Shown here one piece after another: positions 7,196 to 13,877 of a stretch of DNA of 18,185 bases. Location: assembly GCF_051960575.1 (NCBI RefSeq), contig NZ_JBQCEE010000337.1, forward strand, positions 1 through 18,185. Direction: 5' to 3'. Within the stretch, counting starts at the first letter, position 1. Each line of letters opens with the position of its first letter. The notes under the pieces were generated by a model that was not told where the DNA came from, searched no databases, and worked only from the letters and a program-made list of their open reading frames with translations. Position numbers and translations under genes: made by a program. Source of the stretch: JBQCEE01 sp051960575 (GTDB lineage Bacteria > Actinomycetota > Actinomycetes > Mycobacteriales > Jatrophihabitantaceae).

Positions 7196-8067
7196 CGGAA
7201 GATCTCCTCCCCCACCTTCACGGCGGCCGCGGTCATGATGTCGAGATTGCCGGCGTACGGCGGCAGGAAGTCGCCGGCGCCCTCGACCTCGACGAAGATC
7301 GAGACGCGGGCCATGCCGTTCGTCATGGGTCCCGGGTCGTCGAACTGCGGCTCCTGCAGCAGCCGGTAGCCCGGCACGTACGACTGCACCCGCGCGACGA
7401 TCTCGTGCACCGAGGCGGCGATCGCGTCGTGGTCGGCGTCGAGCGGGATGGCGCAGAAGATTGTGTCGCGCATGATCATCGGCGGGTCGGCCGGGTTGAG
7501 GACGATGATCGCCTTGCCGCGCCGGGCCCCGCCGATCGTCTCGACGCCGCGACTGGTGGTTCGGGTGAACTCGTCGATGTTGGCGCGGGTGCCGGGGCCG
7601 GCACTGACCGACGCGACGGTCGCGACGATCTCGGCGTACTCGACCGGCACGACCCGCGAGACGGCGTAGACCATGGGGATCGTCGCCTGCCCGCCGCACG
7701 TGATCATGTTGATGTTCGGTGCGTCGCGGTGCTCGGTGAGGTTGGCGGCCGGGATGACCGCCGGGCCGAGCGCCGCGGGGGTGAGGTCGACGGCACGGAT
7801 GCCGAGTGCCTCATACCGCGGCGCGTTGGCGCGGTGCACGTAGGCGGAGGTGGCCTCGAAGACCACGTCGGGCAGTTCGTCCTGCGCGAGCAGCCAGTCG
7901 ACACCGTCCGCCGTCGTCTCGAGGCCGGCGTTCGCGGCCCGTTTGAGCCCCTCGCTGGCCGGGTCGACCCCGACCATCCAACGCGGCTCGAGCACGCTCG
8001 AGCGCTGCAGCTTGTACAGCAGGTCGGTGCCGATGTTGCCCGACCCGACGATCGCTGCGGTCTTCAC
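7192..8067 (-). CDS. hsaG: Acylating acetaldehyde/propanal dehydrogenase
   Basis: A 291-residue CoA-acylating aldehyde dehydrogenase of the DmpF/HsaG family. It oxidises the propanal released by HsaF to propionyl-CoA with NAD+ and CoA. The N-terminal Rossmann motif is AAIVGSGNIGTDLLYKL (residues 4-20). The catalytic Cys124 lies in NINMITCGGQATIPMVYAVSR. The dimerisation/C-terminal part is also recognisable (IVLNPADPPMIMRDTIFC, and the terminal GNLDIMTAAAVKVGEEI). GTG8067 is the start: it places the Rossmann motif at the usual position and forms a GTGA overlap (8064-8067) with the hsaE stop. The hsaF start in turn overlaps this gene's stop, so hsaE, hsaG and hsaF are coupled in the order of transcription. 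Confidence 0.94.
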   Translation of the reverse strand: MKTAAIVGSGNIGTDLLYKLQRSSVLEPRWMVGVDPASEGLKRAANAGLETTADGVDWLLAQDELPDVVFEATSAYVHRANAPRYEALGIRAVDLTPAALGPAVIPAANLTEHRDAPNINMITCGGQATIPMVYAVSRVVPVEYAEIVATVASVSAGPGTRANIDEFTRTTSRGVETIGGARRGKAIIVLNPADPPMIMRDTIFCAIPLDADHDAIAASVHEIVARVQSYVPGYRLLQEPQFDDPGPMTNGMARVSIFVEVEGAGDFLPPYAGNLDIMTAAAVKVGEEIFR

Positions 8068-8864
8068 GATGCCCCTCCGAAGGTGAGCGAGACGGTGCCG
8101 AGGTCGGGGCCGAAGTCGGCGACGAAGGTGTCGCCGTTGCGGGCGTCGACGGCGCGGGTGATCGAGCCCGGCAGGATCACGTGCCCGGCCCGCAGGCGCA
8201 CGCCGAAGGACGCGACCTTCCGAGCCAGCCACGCCACCGACGTGACCGGGTTGCCGAGCACGGCGTCCGAGGTGCCGCGTCCGACCTCGTCGTCGTTCTT
8301 CCGAAGGACGACCGGCACGGTCAGCAGGTCGACGTCGGCAGGCTTCACCCGCGCCGCGCCCAGGACGTAGCCGGCGGACGACGCGTTGTCGGCGATCGTG
8401 TCGACGAGGCGGATGTCCCAGTCGACGATGCGCGAGTCGATGAGCTCGAGCGCGGGCGCGACGGCCTCGGTCGCCTCGAGCACGTCGGCCTCGGTGCAGC
8501 CCTCGCCGGGCAGGTCGGCGCCGAGCACGAAGGCGACCTCGGGCTCGACCCGCGGGAGCAGGTAACGGCTCGCGTCGACCGACGCGTGCTCGGTGCAGTG
8601 CATGTCCGACAGCAGGTGGCCGTAGTCGGGCTCGTCGACGCCCATCATCTCCTGCATCGCCTTCGACGACAGGCCGACCTTGTGGCCGAGCACGGCGGCA
8701 CCGGCCGCGACGCGCCGCTCGATGTTGAGCAGCTGGATGCGGTAGGAGTCGGTGACGTCCATGGCCGGCCACTGCTCGCGCAGCGGGCGCACGCCGACAC
8801 GCGACCGCTCGGCCTCGCGCAGCACGGCAGCCGCCTGCTCCAGCTCACCGGACGAGAGCGCCAA
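8064..8864 (-). CDS. hsaE: 2-hydroxypenta/hexa-2,4-dienoate hydratase
   Basis: A 266-residue hydratase of the MhpD/DmpE/HsaE family. It adds water to 2-hydroxyhexa-2,4-dienoate, made by HsaD from cleaved sterol rings, to give 4-hydroxy-2-oxohexanoate for HsaF. Visible family residues are Lys62 in VLGHKVGLSSKAMQEMMGV and the acidic metal ligands Glu107 and Glu109 (PRVEPEVAFVLG) with Glu140 (ALELIDSRI). The start is TTG8864: it is preceded at 5 nt by a perfect AGGAGG (complement of 8870-8875). This is the first gene of the leftward operon, and a KstR-type box overlaps its predicted -10. Length is close to that of mycobacterial HsaE. Confidence 0.92.
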   Translation of the reverse strand: MALSSGELEQAAAVLREAERSRVGVRPLREQWPAMDVTDSYRIQLLNIERRVAAGAAVLGHKVGLSSKAMQEMMGVDEPDYGHLLSDMHCTEHASVDASRYLLPRVEPEVAFVLGADLPGEGCTEADVLEATEAVAPALELIDSRIVDWDIRLVDTIADNASSAGYVLGAARVKPADVDLLTVPVVLRKNDDEVGRGTSDAVLGNPVTSVAWLARKVASFGVRLRAGHVILPGSITRAVDARNGDTFVADFGPDLGTVSLTFGGAS

Positions 8865-8876
8865 CCCGGCCTCCTC

Positions 8877-8890
8877 TAGAACGTGTTCTA
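8877..8890. promoter_or_regulatory. KstR-type operator, hsaE side
   Basis: TAGAACGTGTTCTA is an exact match to the KstR consensus TnnAACnnGTTnnA and a perfect 6-bp inverted repeat around GT. On the minus strand its TAGAAC half (complement of 8885-8890) is also a plausible -10, placing the transcription start about 12-14 nt before the TTG start of hsaE. Binding here would block RNA polymerase. That KstR-family repressors release DNA on binding sterol-derived CoA thioesters is known from mycobacteria. The regulator gene is not in this window. Confidence 0.88.
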
Positions 8891-8944
8891 CCGATGTTCG
8901 GACGGATTCGATGCCCGCGCCGTCTTGCCAAGCACGGGCGAAAC

Positions 8945-8958
8945 TATAACCTGTTCTA
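8945..8958. promoter_or_regulatory. KstR-type operator, kstD side
   Basis: TATAACCTGTTCTA is a second exact match to TnnAACnnGTTnnA, 68 bp centre to centre from the first box. It lies directly before the GTG start of kstD (8960), and its TATAAC half reads as a -10 on the plus strand. A TTGCCA at 8925-8930 resembles a -35 but the 14-nt spacer is short. The layout suggests a leaderless or nearly leaderless kstD transcript with an operator placed on its -10. Confidence 0.85.
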
Positions 8959-8959
8959 C

Positions 8960-10681
8960 GTGCTGGCAGAAGAGTACGACGTGGTCGTCGTGGGCAGTGG
9001 AGCCGCCGGGATGACCGCCGCGCTCGCCGCCAAGAAGCGGGGGCTGGACGTCGTCGTCGTCGAGAAGGCGGCGCACTACGGCGGGTCGACCGCGCGGTCG
9101 GGCGGCGGGGTCTGGATCCCGAACAACGAGGTGCTGCAGCGCGACGGCGTGCGGGACACGCCCGAGGCGGCGCGCGAGTACCTGCACGCGATCATCGGCG
9201 ATGTCGTCCCTGCCGAGCGCATCGACACCTACCTCGCGCGCGGGCCCGAGGCGCTGTCGTTCCTGCTCGCGAACACCCCGTTGTGCATGCAGTGGGTGCC
9301 CGACTACAGCGACTACTACCCCGAGGCCCCCGGCGGCCGGCTCGGTGGCCGCTCGATCGAGCCGACGCCGTTCGACACGAAGCGGCTCGGCCCGCTGCGC
9401 GACGAGCTCGAACCCGACTACAGCAAGGCGCCGCTCAACGTCGCGGTCACGCAGGCCGACTTCCGCTGGGCGACGCTGATGATGCGGCACCCGAAGGGCG
9501 TGCTGCGCGTGCTGCGCATCGGCCTGCGCTGGCTGTGGGCGATGCTCACCGGCAAGGCGCTCGCCGCGCGCGGGCAGGCGTTCGTCGCCGCCGTGCGCTG
9601 CGGCCTGCGCGACGCCGGGGTGCCGATCGAGCTGCACACCGAACTGCAGGATCTGTTGGTCACCGACGGCGCCGTCACCGGTGTCGTCGTGCGGCACGGC
9701 GGCGAGCGGCGCACAGTGCGCGCGAGGCACGGGGTCGTGCTCGCCAGCGGCGGGTTCGAGCACAACGAGACGATGCGCAAGCAGTACCAGCGCGAGCCGA
9801 TCGGCACCGAGTGGACCGTCGGCGCCGCGGCGAACACCGGCGACGGCATCCGCGCCGGCCAGGGGCTCGGCGCCGCCGTCGCGATCATGGAGGACGCGGG
9901 GTGGGGGCCGTCGATCCCGCTGACCGGCGGCCCGTGGTTCTGCCTCGCCGAGCGCACCCTGCCCGGCGGCATCATGGTCGACGCCCGCGGCGAGCGGTTC
10001 ATGAACGAGGCCGCGCCGTACGTCGAGGCGGTGCACCGCATGTACGGCGGCGAGCACGGCCAGGGCGACGGGCCTGGCGAGCACATCCCGTCCTGGATGA
10101 TCTTCGACCAGCGCTACCGCAACCGGTACGTCTTCGCCGGCCTGCAGCCGCGGCAGAAGCTGCCCGGCCGCTGGTACAAGGCCGGCATCGTCACCAGGGC
10201 CGCGACGCTGCGCGAGCTGGCCGAGAAGATCGGTGTGCCGGCCGATGCGCTCGAGGCGACGGTCACCCGGTTCAACGGTTTCGCCCGCACCGGCGACGAC
10301 CTCGACTTCCGCCGCGGTGCCAGCGGCTACGACCGCTACTACGGCGACCCGACCGTGCAACCGAACCCGTCGCTCGGGGTGATCGACCAGGGGCCGTTCT
10401 ACGCGGTCACGATGGTGCCCGGTGATCTCGGGACGAAGGGCGGGCTCGTCACCGACACGGCTGCGCGGGTGCTGCGCACCGACGGCTCGGTCATCCCGGG
10501 TCTCTATGCCGCGGGCAACGCGAGCGCGCCGGTCATGGGGCACACCTACGCCGGGCCCGGCGCCACGATCGGCCCCGCGCTGACCTTCGGCTACCTCGCC
10601 GCCCTCGACATCGCCGAACGCGCCGCCGCTGCCGGCACGCCCGCCGCCCCGCCCGCTCAGGAGCTCGACCGTGCCCATTGA
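8960..10681 (+). CDS. kstD: 3-ketosteroid delta-1-dehydrogenase
   Basis: A 573-residue flavoprotein that introduces the C1-C2 double bond into ring A of 3-ketosteroids, the step that primes ring B for opening. The FAD motif VVVVGSGAAGMTAALAA is at residues 8-24, followed by VVVVEKAAHYGGSTARSGGGVWIPNN. The stretch VPDYSDYYPEAPGGRLGGRSIEP (about 113-135) is close to mycobacterial KstD and contains Tyr119. The C-terminal signature GHTYAGPGATIGPALTFGY supplies Tyr530 and Gly534, in the spacing of the catalytic Tyr/Gly pair of Rhodococcus KstD. GTG8960 is preferred to an ATG at 8894: the latter would add 22 non-homologous residues encoded across an operator. First gene of the rightward operon; its end overlaps chsH3 by 11 bp. 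Confidence 0.95.
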   Translation: MLAEEYDVVVVGSGAAGMTAALAAKKRGLDVVVVEKAAHYGGSTARSGGGVWIPNNEVLQRDGVRDTPEAAREYLHAIIGDVVPAERIDTYLARGPEALSFLLANTPLCMQWVPDYSDYYPEAPGGRLGGRSIEPTPFDTKRLGPLRDELEPDYSKAPLNVAVTQADFRWATLMMRHPKGVLRVLRIGLRWLWAMLTGKALAARGQAFVAAVRCGLRDAGVPIELHTELQDLLVTDGAVTGVVVRHGGERRTVRARHGVVLASGGFEHNETMRKQYQREPIGTEWTVGAAANTGDGIRAGQGLGAAVAIMEDAGWGPSIPLTGGPWFCLAERTLPGGIMVDARGERFMNEAAPYVEAVHRMYGGEHGQGDGPGEHIPSWMIFDQRYRNRYVFAGLQPRQKLPGRWYKAGIVTRAATLRELAEKIGVPADALEATVTRFNGFARTGDDLDFRRGASGYDRYYGDPTVQPNPSLGVIDQGPFYAVTMVPGDLGTKGGLVTDTAARVLRTDGSVIPGLYAAGNASAPVMGHTYAGPGATIGPALTFGYLAALDIAERAAAAGTPAAPPAQELDRAH

Positions 10682-11531
10682 CCCGTCCGTCGCGATCGGC
10701 GCCGAGCTGCCGCCGCACGAGTTCGAGTGGACGGCGTCCGACGTCCTGCTCTACCACCTGGCCCTCGGCGCGGGCGGTGATCCGCTCGACCCGCGCGAGC
10801 TGCGCTACGCCACCGAGGACGACCTGCAGGTGCTGCCCACCTTCGCCGTCGTCGCGCCGACGATCACCGTCTTCACGCCGCCCCGCGTGACCTACCCGGG
10901 TATCGAGATCGACCTGGCGAAGGTGCTGCACGGCTCGCAGCGCATCGACGTGCACGCGCCGCTGCCCACCGACGGGAAGGCCCGCGCCGTCACCCGCGTG
11001 CGCGACGTCTGGGACAAGGGGTCGTCGGCCGTCGTCGTCACCGAGACCGAGGTGCGCGACCTCGACGGCCACCCGCTCTGGACGAACACGTCGAGCATCT
11101 TCGCCCGCGGCGAGGGCGGTTTCGGCGGTGAGCGCGGCCCGTCCGGCCCGCCACCGCCACCCGACCGCGCTCCCGTCGCCGAACTCGTCACCCGCACCCT
11201 GCCGCAACAGGCGTTGTGGTACCGGCTCTGCGGCGACCGCAACCCGCTGCACTCGAGCCCTGCGTTCGCGGCGGCGGCGGGGTTCCCGCGGCCGATCCTG
11301 CACGGGCTGTGCACCTACGGGCTGGTGGCGAAGGCGGTCGTTGACGACCTGCTCGACGGCGATGCCGCCCGCCTCACGGGTTTCGAGGTGCGGTTCGCCG
11401 GCGTCGTGTTCCCGGGTGAGACGCTGCGCACGCGGGTCTGGCGCGAGGGCGAGCACTTCGTCCTCACGACGACGGTGGACGAGCGTGACGGCGCGCCCGC
11501 GCTGTCGGGGGCCGAGGTGGTGACGCGATGA
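10671..11531 (+). CDS. chsH3: MaoC-like (hydratase 2) enoyl-CoA hydratase, ChsH3/Rv3538-like
   Basis: A 286-residue double-hotdog enoyl-CoA hydratase. The N-terminal half is the non-catalytic hotdog, with WTASDVLLYHLALGAG and LPTFAVVAPTITVF typical of hydratase-2 proteins. The C-terminal half carries the catalytic hydratase-2 motif YRLCGDRNPLHSSPAFAAAAGFPRPILHG with Asp189, Asn191 and His194. Enzymes of this type hydrate trans-2-enoyl-CoA thioesters. In Mycobacterium tuberculosis the gene next to kstD is ChsH3, which hydrates sterol side-chain enoyl-CoAs, and the length and position match. The GTG10671 start has CAGGAG 7 nt upstream and lies inside the 3' end of kstD. Its stop overlaps the next ATG (11528-11531). 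The exact substrate is inferred from synteny. Confidence 0.87.
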   Translation: MPIDPSVAIGAELPPHEFEWTASDVLLYHLALGAGGDPLDPRELRYATEDDLQVLPTFAVVAPTITVFTPPRVTYPGIEIDLAKVLHGSQRIDVHAPLPTDGKARAVTRVRDVWDKGSSAVVVTETEVRDLDGHPLWTNTSSIFARGEGGFGGERGPSGPPPPPDRAPVAELVTRTLPQQALWYRLCGDRNPLHSSPAFAAAAGFPRPILHGLCTYGLVAKAVVDDLLDGDAARLTGFEVRFAGVVFPGETLRTRVWREGEHFVLTTTVDERDGAPALSGAEVVTR

Positions 11532-13021
11532 CGATCAGGCCGGTGCCCGCGGCGGACGTGACCTGGACCGACGAGGCGGATGTCGTGGTCGTCGGCTTCG
11601 GCGCGGCCGGCTCGTCCGCCGCCATCGACGCCCGCGCGGCCGGCGCCGACGTCCTGATCGTCGAGCGTGCCGGTGCGGCCGGCGGGGCGGCCGCGCTCAG
11701 CGACGGCTTCGTCTACCTCGGCGGCGGCACGCCCGAGCAGCAGGAGGCCGGCTTCACCGACACGGTCGAGAACATGCGGGCCTTCCTGCGCGCGGCGACC
11801 GGTCCCGCGCCCGATCTCGAGAAGGTCGACCTCTACTGCGACCGCAGCCTCGAGCACCGCGAGTGGCTGCTGGCCCACGGCGTCACCTTCCTCGGCACGC
11901 ACTTCCCCGAGCGCAACGGCACCTCGCCGGTCGCGGGCGAGGGGCTGATGTACACCGGCGGCGAGAACGCCTGGCCCTACGACGAGCTCGCCACGCCGGC
12001 CCCGCGCGGGCACGTGGTGCAGGGCGGCAAGCAGGGCGGCAAGGCGCTGATGGACGCGCTGTCGTCGGCGGCCCTCGCCGCTGGGGCGCGCACCTCGTAC
12101 GACACGCGCGTCGAGCGGCTGGTCGTCGACGGCGATCGTGTCGTCGGCGTCGTCGGCAGCCGGTTCGGCGAGCCGTTCGCCGCGAGGGCCCGGGGTGGCG
12201 TCGTGCTCGCCGCCGGCGGATTCATCTTCAACCCCGACATGGTCGAGCAGTACGCGCCGGCCGTGCACGCCACCGAGCTGCGGCTCGGCACCGAGGGCGA
12301 CGACGGCACCGGCATCCGCATCGCGCAGGGCGTCGGCGCGCGCGTCAAGCGCATGGACGCGATCGAGTGCGCGCTGCCGTTCAACGCGCCGCGCTCGCTG
12401 GTGCAGGGCATCATCGTCAACCGCTTCGGCCAGCGCTTCGTCAACGAGGACACCTACATGGGCCGTGTCGGTCAGACCGCGCTCGTGCAGCAGGGCGGCC
12501 AGGCGTACCTCGTCGTCGACGAGGAGCACTACGCGCCGCACTGGCTCGGGTACACGGCCACCTGGGTGTGCGAGACGGCCGACGAGCTCGGCGCCGAGAT
12601 CGGCCTGCCGGCCGGCGCCCTTGCCGCCACGATCGACTACTTCAACGAGCACGCCAAGAACGGCGAGGACCCGCAGTTCGGAAAGCGGCCGCCGATGCTG
12701 ACGCCGCTCGTCGGCGCGCTCGCCGCGTTCGACCTGCGCGCCGACAAGTTCATCTACGCGCCGTTCACCCTGGGCGGCCTGCACACCCGCACCACCGGCG
12801 AGGTGCTCGACCTCGACGGCGAGCCGATCCCGGGTCTGTTCGCCGCCGGACGCACCACCAGCGGCGTGGCGGCGCAGGGCTACTGCAGCGGCCTCTCGCT
12901 CGGCGACTCGACCCTCTTCGGCCGCCTCGCCGGCCAAAGCGCCGCCAGACATGCCGCTTGTCCCCCGGGCCAGTCGGATCCGGGGCCGGAAAACGACTGG
13001 GACAGGGGACAAGCGGGATGA
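11528..13021 (+). CDS. FAD-binding 3-ketosteroid dehydrogenase-like protein, delta-4(5-alpha) type possible
   Basis: A 497-residue flavoprotein of the fumarate-reductase/KstD superfamily. The FAD motif is ADVVVVGFGAAGSSAAIDA (residues 17-35) and the C-terminal FAD segment is PIPGLFAAGRTTSGVAAQGYCSG. It lacks the KstD signature HTYxGPG. Instead it has NEDTYMG (Tyr310) and GYCSG (Tyr452 and Ser454), resembling the Tyr/Tyr-x-Ser set described for the Rhodococcus 3-ketosteroid-delta-4-(5-alpha)-dehydrogenase, so a role in forming 4-ene-3-ketosteroids from 5-alpha-steroids is plausible. Other FAD-dependent steroid or enoate dehydrogenases remain possible. The last about 20 residues (CPPGQSDPGPENDWDRGQAG) look unlike the fold and are encoded by a large interrupted palindrome. 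ATGA overlaps link it to chsH3 upstream and to the SDR downstream. Confidence 0.85.
   Translation: MTIRPVPAADVTWTDEADVVVVGFGAAGSSAAIDARAAGADVLIVERAGAAGGAAALSDGFVYLGGGTPEQQEAGFTDTVENMRAFLRAATGPAPDLEKVDLYCDRSLEHREWLLAHGVTFLGTHFPERNGTSPVAGEGLMYTGGENAWPYDELATPAPRGHVVQGGKQGGKALMDALSSAALAAGARTSYDTRVERLVVDGDRVVGVVGSRFGEPFAARARGGVVLAAGGFIFNPDMVEQYAPAVHATELRLGTEGDDGTGIRIAQGVGARVKRMDAIECALPFNAPRSLVQGIIVNRFGQRFVNEDTYMGRVGQTALVQQGGQAYLVVDEEHYAPHWLGYTATWVCETADELGAEIGLPAGALAATIDYFNEHAKNGEDPQFGKRPPMLTPLVGALAAFDLRADKFIYAPFTLGGLHTRTTGEVLDLDGEPIPGLFAAGRTTSGVAAQGYCSGLSLGDSTLFGRLAGQSAARHAACPPGQSDPGPENDWDRGQAG
12954..13016. repeat. Long interrupted palindrome covering gene end and downstream ribosome site
   Basis: CCGCTTGTCCCC (12954-12965) pairs perfectly with GGGGACAAGCGG (13005-13016). 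After a 4-by-4-nt internal loop, CCAGTCG (12970-12976) pairs with CGACTGG (12994-13000) around a 17-nt loop. This gives 19 base pairs in all. The palindrome codes for the terminal residues of the FAD dehydrogenase, and its right arm ends one nt before the SDR start ATG (13018), so it contains the only candidate Shine-Dalgarno (GGGG, 13005-13008). Confidence 0.85.
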
Positions 13022-13809
13022 GCATCCTCGACCGGTTCCGAATCGACGGGCAGGTCGCGATCGTCACCGGCGCGGGGCGCGGCATCGGGGCCGGGTCTGC
13101 GGTCGCGCTCGCCGAGGCCGGCGCCGACGTCGTGATCTCCGCCCGCACGCACGAGCAGCTCGCCGAGACCGCCGCCGCCATCGAGGGTGTCGGACGCAAG
13201 GCGCACATCGTCGTCGCCGACCTCAACGACGAGGCGGCGATCCGCGGGCTCGCCGATGCCGCGATGGAGACCTTCGGCCGAATCGACGTGGTGGTGAACA
13301 ATGTCGGCGGCACCATGCCGCGCGGCTACCTCGACACGTCGGTCGGCTTCCTCGAGCGTGCGTTCCACTTCAACGTTTCGACGGCGCACGCCCTCACCAC
13401 CGCCGCGGTTCCACACATGTTGAGCACCGGCGGCGGATCGGTGGTGAACATCGCCAGTGTCATCGGTCGGGTCGCCGGGCGCGGCTACCTCGCCTACGGC
13501 ACGGCGAAGGCGGCGCTGATCCACTACACGGAGCTCGCCGCGCACGACCTGGCACCCCGCGTCCGGATCAACGCGATCGGCGTCGGCTCGATCGCGACCT
13601 CGGCGCTCGACATCGTCATGGCCGACGACGGCATGCGCACCGCGCTCGAGCAGGCCACTCCCCTGCGCCGCGTCGGCGAGGTCGACGACATCGCCGCGGC
13701 GGTCGTCTACCTCGCCTCGCCCGCCGGCTCGTACCTCACCGGCAAGGTGCTCGAGGTCGACGGCGGCATCGACGCGCCGAACCTCACCATGCCGATCCCC
13801 GACCTGTAG
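13018..13809 (+). CDS. Short-chain dehydrogenase/reductase (SDR)
   Basis: A 263-residue classical SDR. The cofactor motif is AIVTGAGRGIGAGSAVALAEAGADVVISAR (TGxxxGxG at 17-24), and an Asp is present in VVADLND (about 69). The NNVG motif is at 94-97, the catalytic Ser147 in NIASVIG, and Tyr160 with Lys164 in YLAYGTAKAAL. The C-terminal TGKVLEVDGGIDAPN is typical of 3-oxoacyl-ACP-reductase-like SDRs, which reduce or oxidise hydroxyl/keto groups with NAD(P)(H). Within a sterol operon a hydroxysteroid or 3-hydroxyacyl-CoA substrate is likely, but not determined. The start ATG overlaps the FAD dehydrogenase stop (ATGA, 13018-13021) and follows directly on the right arm of the palindrome, so translation probably depends on ribosomes finishing the upstream gene. 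Confidence 0.92.
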   Translation: MSILDRFRIDGQVAIVTGAGRGIGAGSAVALAEAGADVVISARTHEQLAETAAAIEGVGRKAHIVVADLNDEAAIRGLADAAMETFGRIDVVVNNVGGTMPRGYLDTSVGFLERAFHFNVSTAHALTTAAVPHMLSTGGGSVVNIASVIGRVAGRGYLAYGTAKAALIHYTELAAHDLAPRVRINAIGVGSIATSALDIVMADDGMRTALEQATPLRRVGEVDDIAAAVVYLASPAGSYLTGKVLEVDGGIDAPNLTMPIPDL

Positions 13810-13821
13810 AGAGGGAACCCA

Positions 13822-13851
13822 ATGACGCTGAGCCCATCGAGGGTCGCATGA
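13822..13851 (+). CDS. Nine-codon mini-ORF 1 (possible leader peptide)
   Basis: Encodes MTLSPSRVA. A GAGGGA ribosome site (13811-13816) lies 5 nt before the ATG, and the TGA overlaps the ATG of mini-ORF 2 in an ATGA. It may be a true translated leader or only a by-product of duplication of the start region. Expression is unproven. Confidence 0.35.
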   Translation: MTLSPSRVA

Positions 13852-13873
13852 CCCTGAGCCCATCGAGGGTCGC
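13822..13873 (+). repeat. Two tandem 26-bp repeats carrying start codons
   Basis: Two copies, 13822-13847 and 13848-13873, differ at a single base (ATGACG versus ATGACC at the start). Each unit begins ATGAC, continues CTGAGCCCATCGAGGGTCGC, and leads straight into another ATGAC. The next 9 bases (13874-13882) repeat the beginning of the unit and are the start of the following gene. The core is a degenerate palindrome (ACCCT and AGGGT arms) and recalls dispersed CTGAGCCTGTCGAAGG-type repeats seen in many GC-rich genomes. Confidence 0.95.
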
Positions 13874-13877
13874 ATGA
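13848..13877 (+). CDS. Nine-codon mini-ORF 2 (possible leader peptide)
   Basis: Encodes the same peptide MTLSPSRVA. It has its own GAGGG (within 13838-13843) just upstream, and its TGA overlaps the ATG of the following gene at 13874 in an ATGA. With mini-ORF 1 it forms a chain of two coupled micro-cistrons leading into the main gene. Confidence 0.35.
   Translation: MTLSPSRVA

Noticed and set aside
8888..10678. A 596-codon open frame on the minus strand, opposite kstD
   Set aside because: It mirrors kstD almost exactly, is rich in Arg/His/Gly/Val with no recognisable domain, and arises from the strong third-position GC of the true gene.
11315..13012. A 565-codon minus-strand frame opposite the FAD dehydrogenase
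   Set aside because: No domain is visible, and the plus strand carries a complete flavoprotein with FAD motifs at both ends.
12954..13016. The palindrome as an intrinsic terminator
   Set aside because: It lies inside coding sequence, has no U-tract and is followed immediately by the start of the next operon gene, so termination here would cut the operon. Partial attenuation cannot be excluded.
13822..13873. The tandem repeat as a CRISPR fragment or attachment site
   Set aside because: There are only two directly adjoining copies with no spacer, no cas, integrase or tRNA gene nearby, and the unit contains start codons of the next gene.
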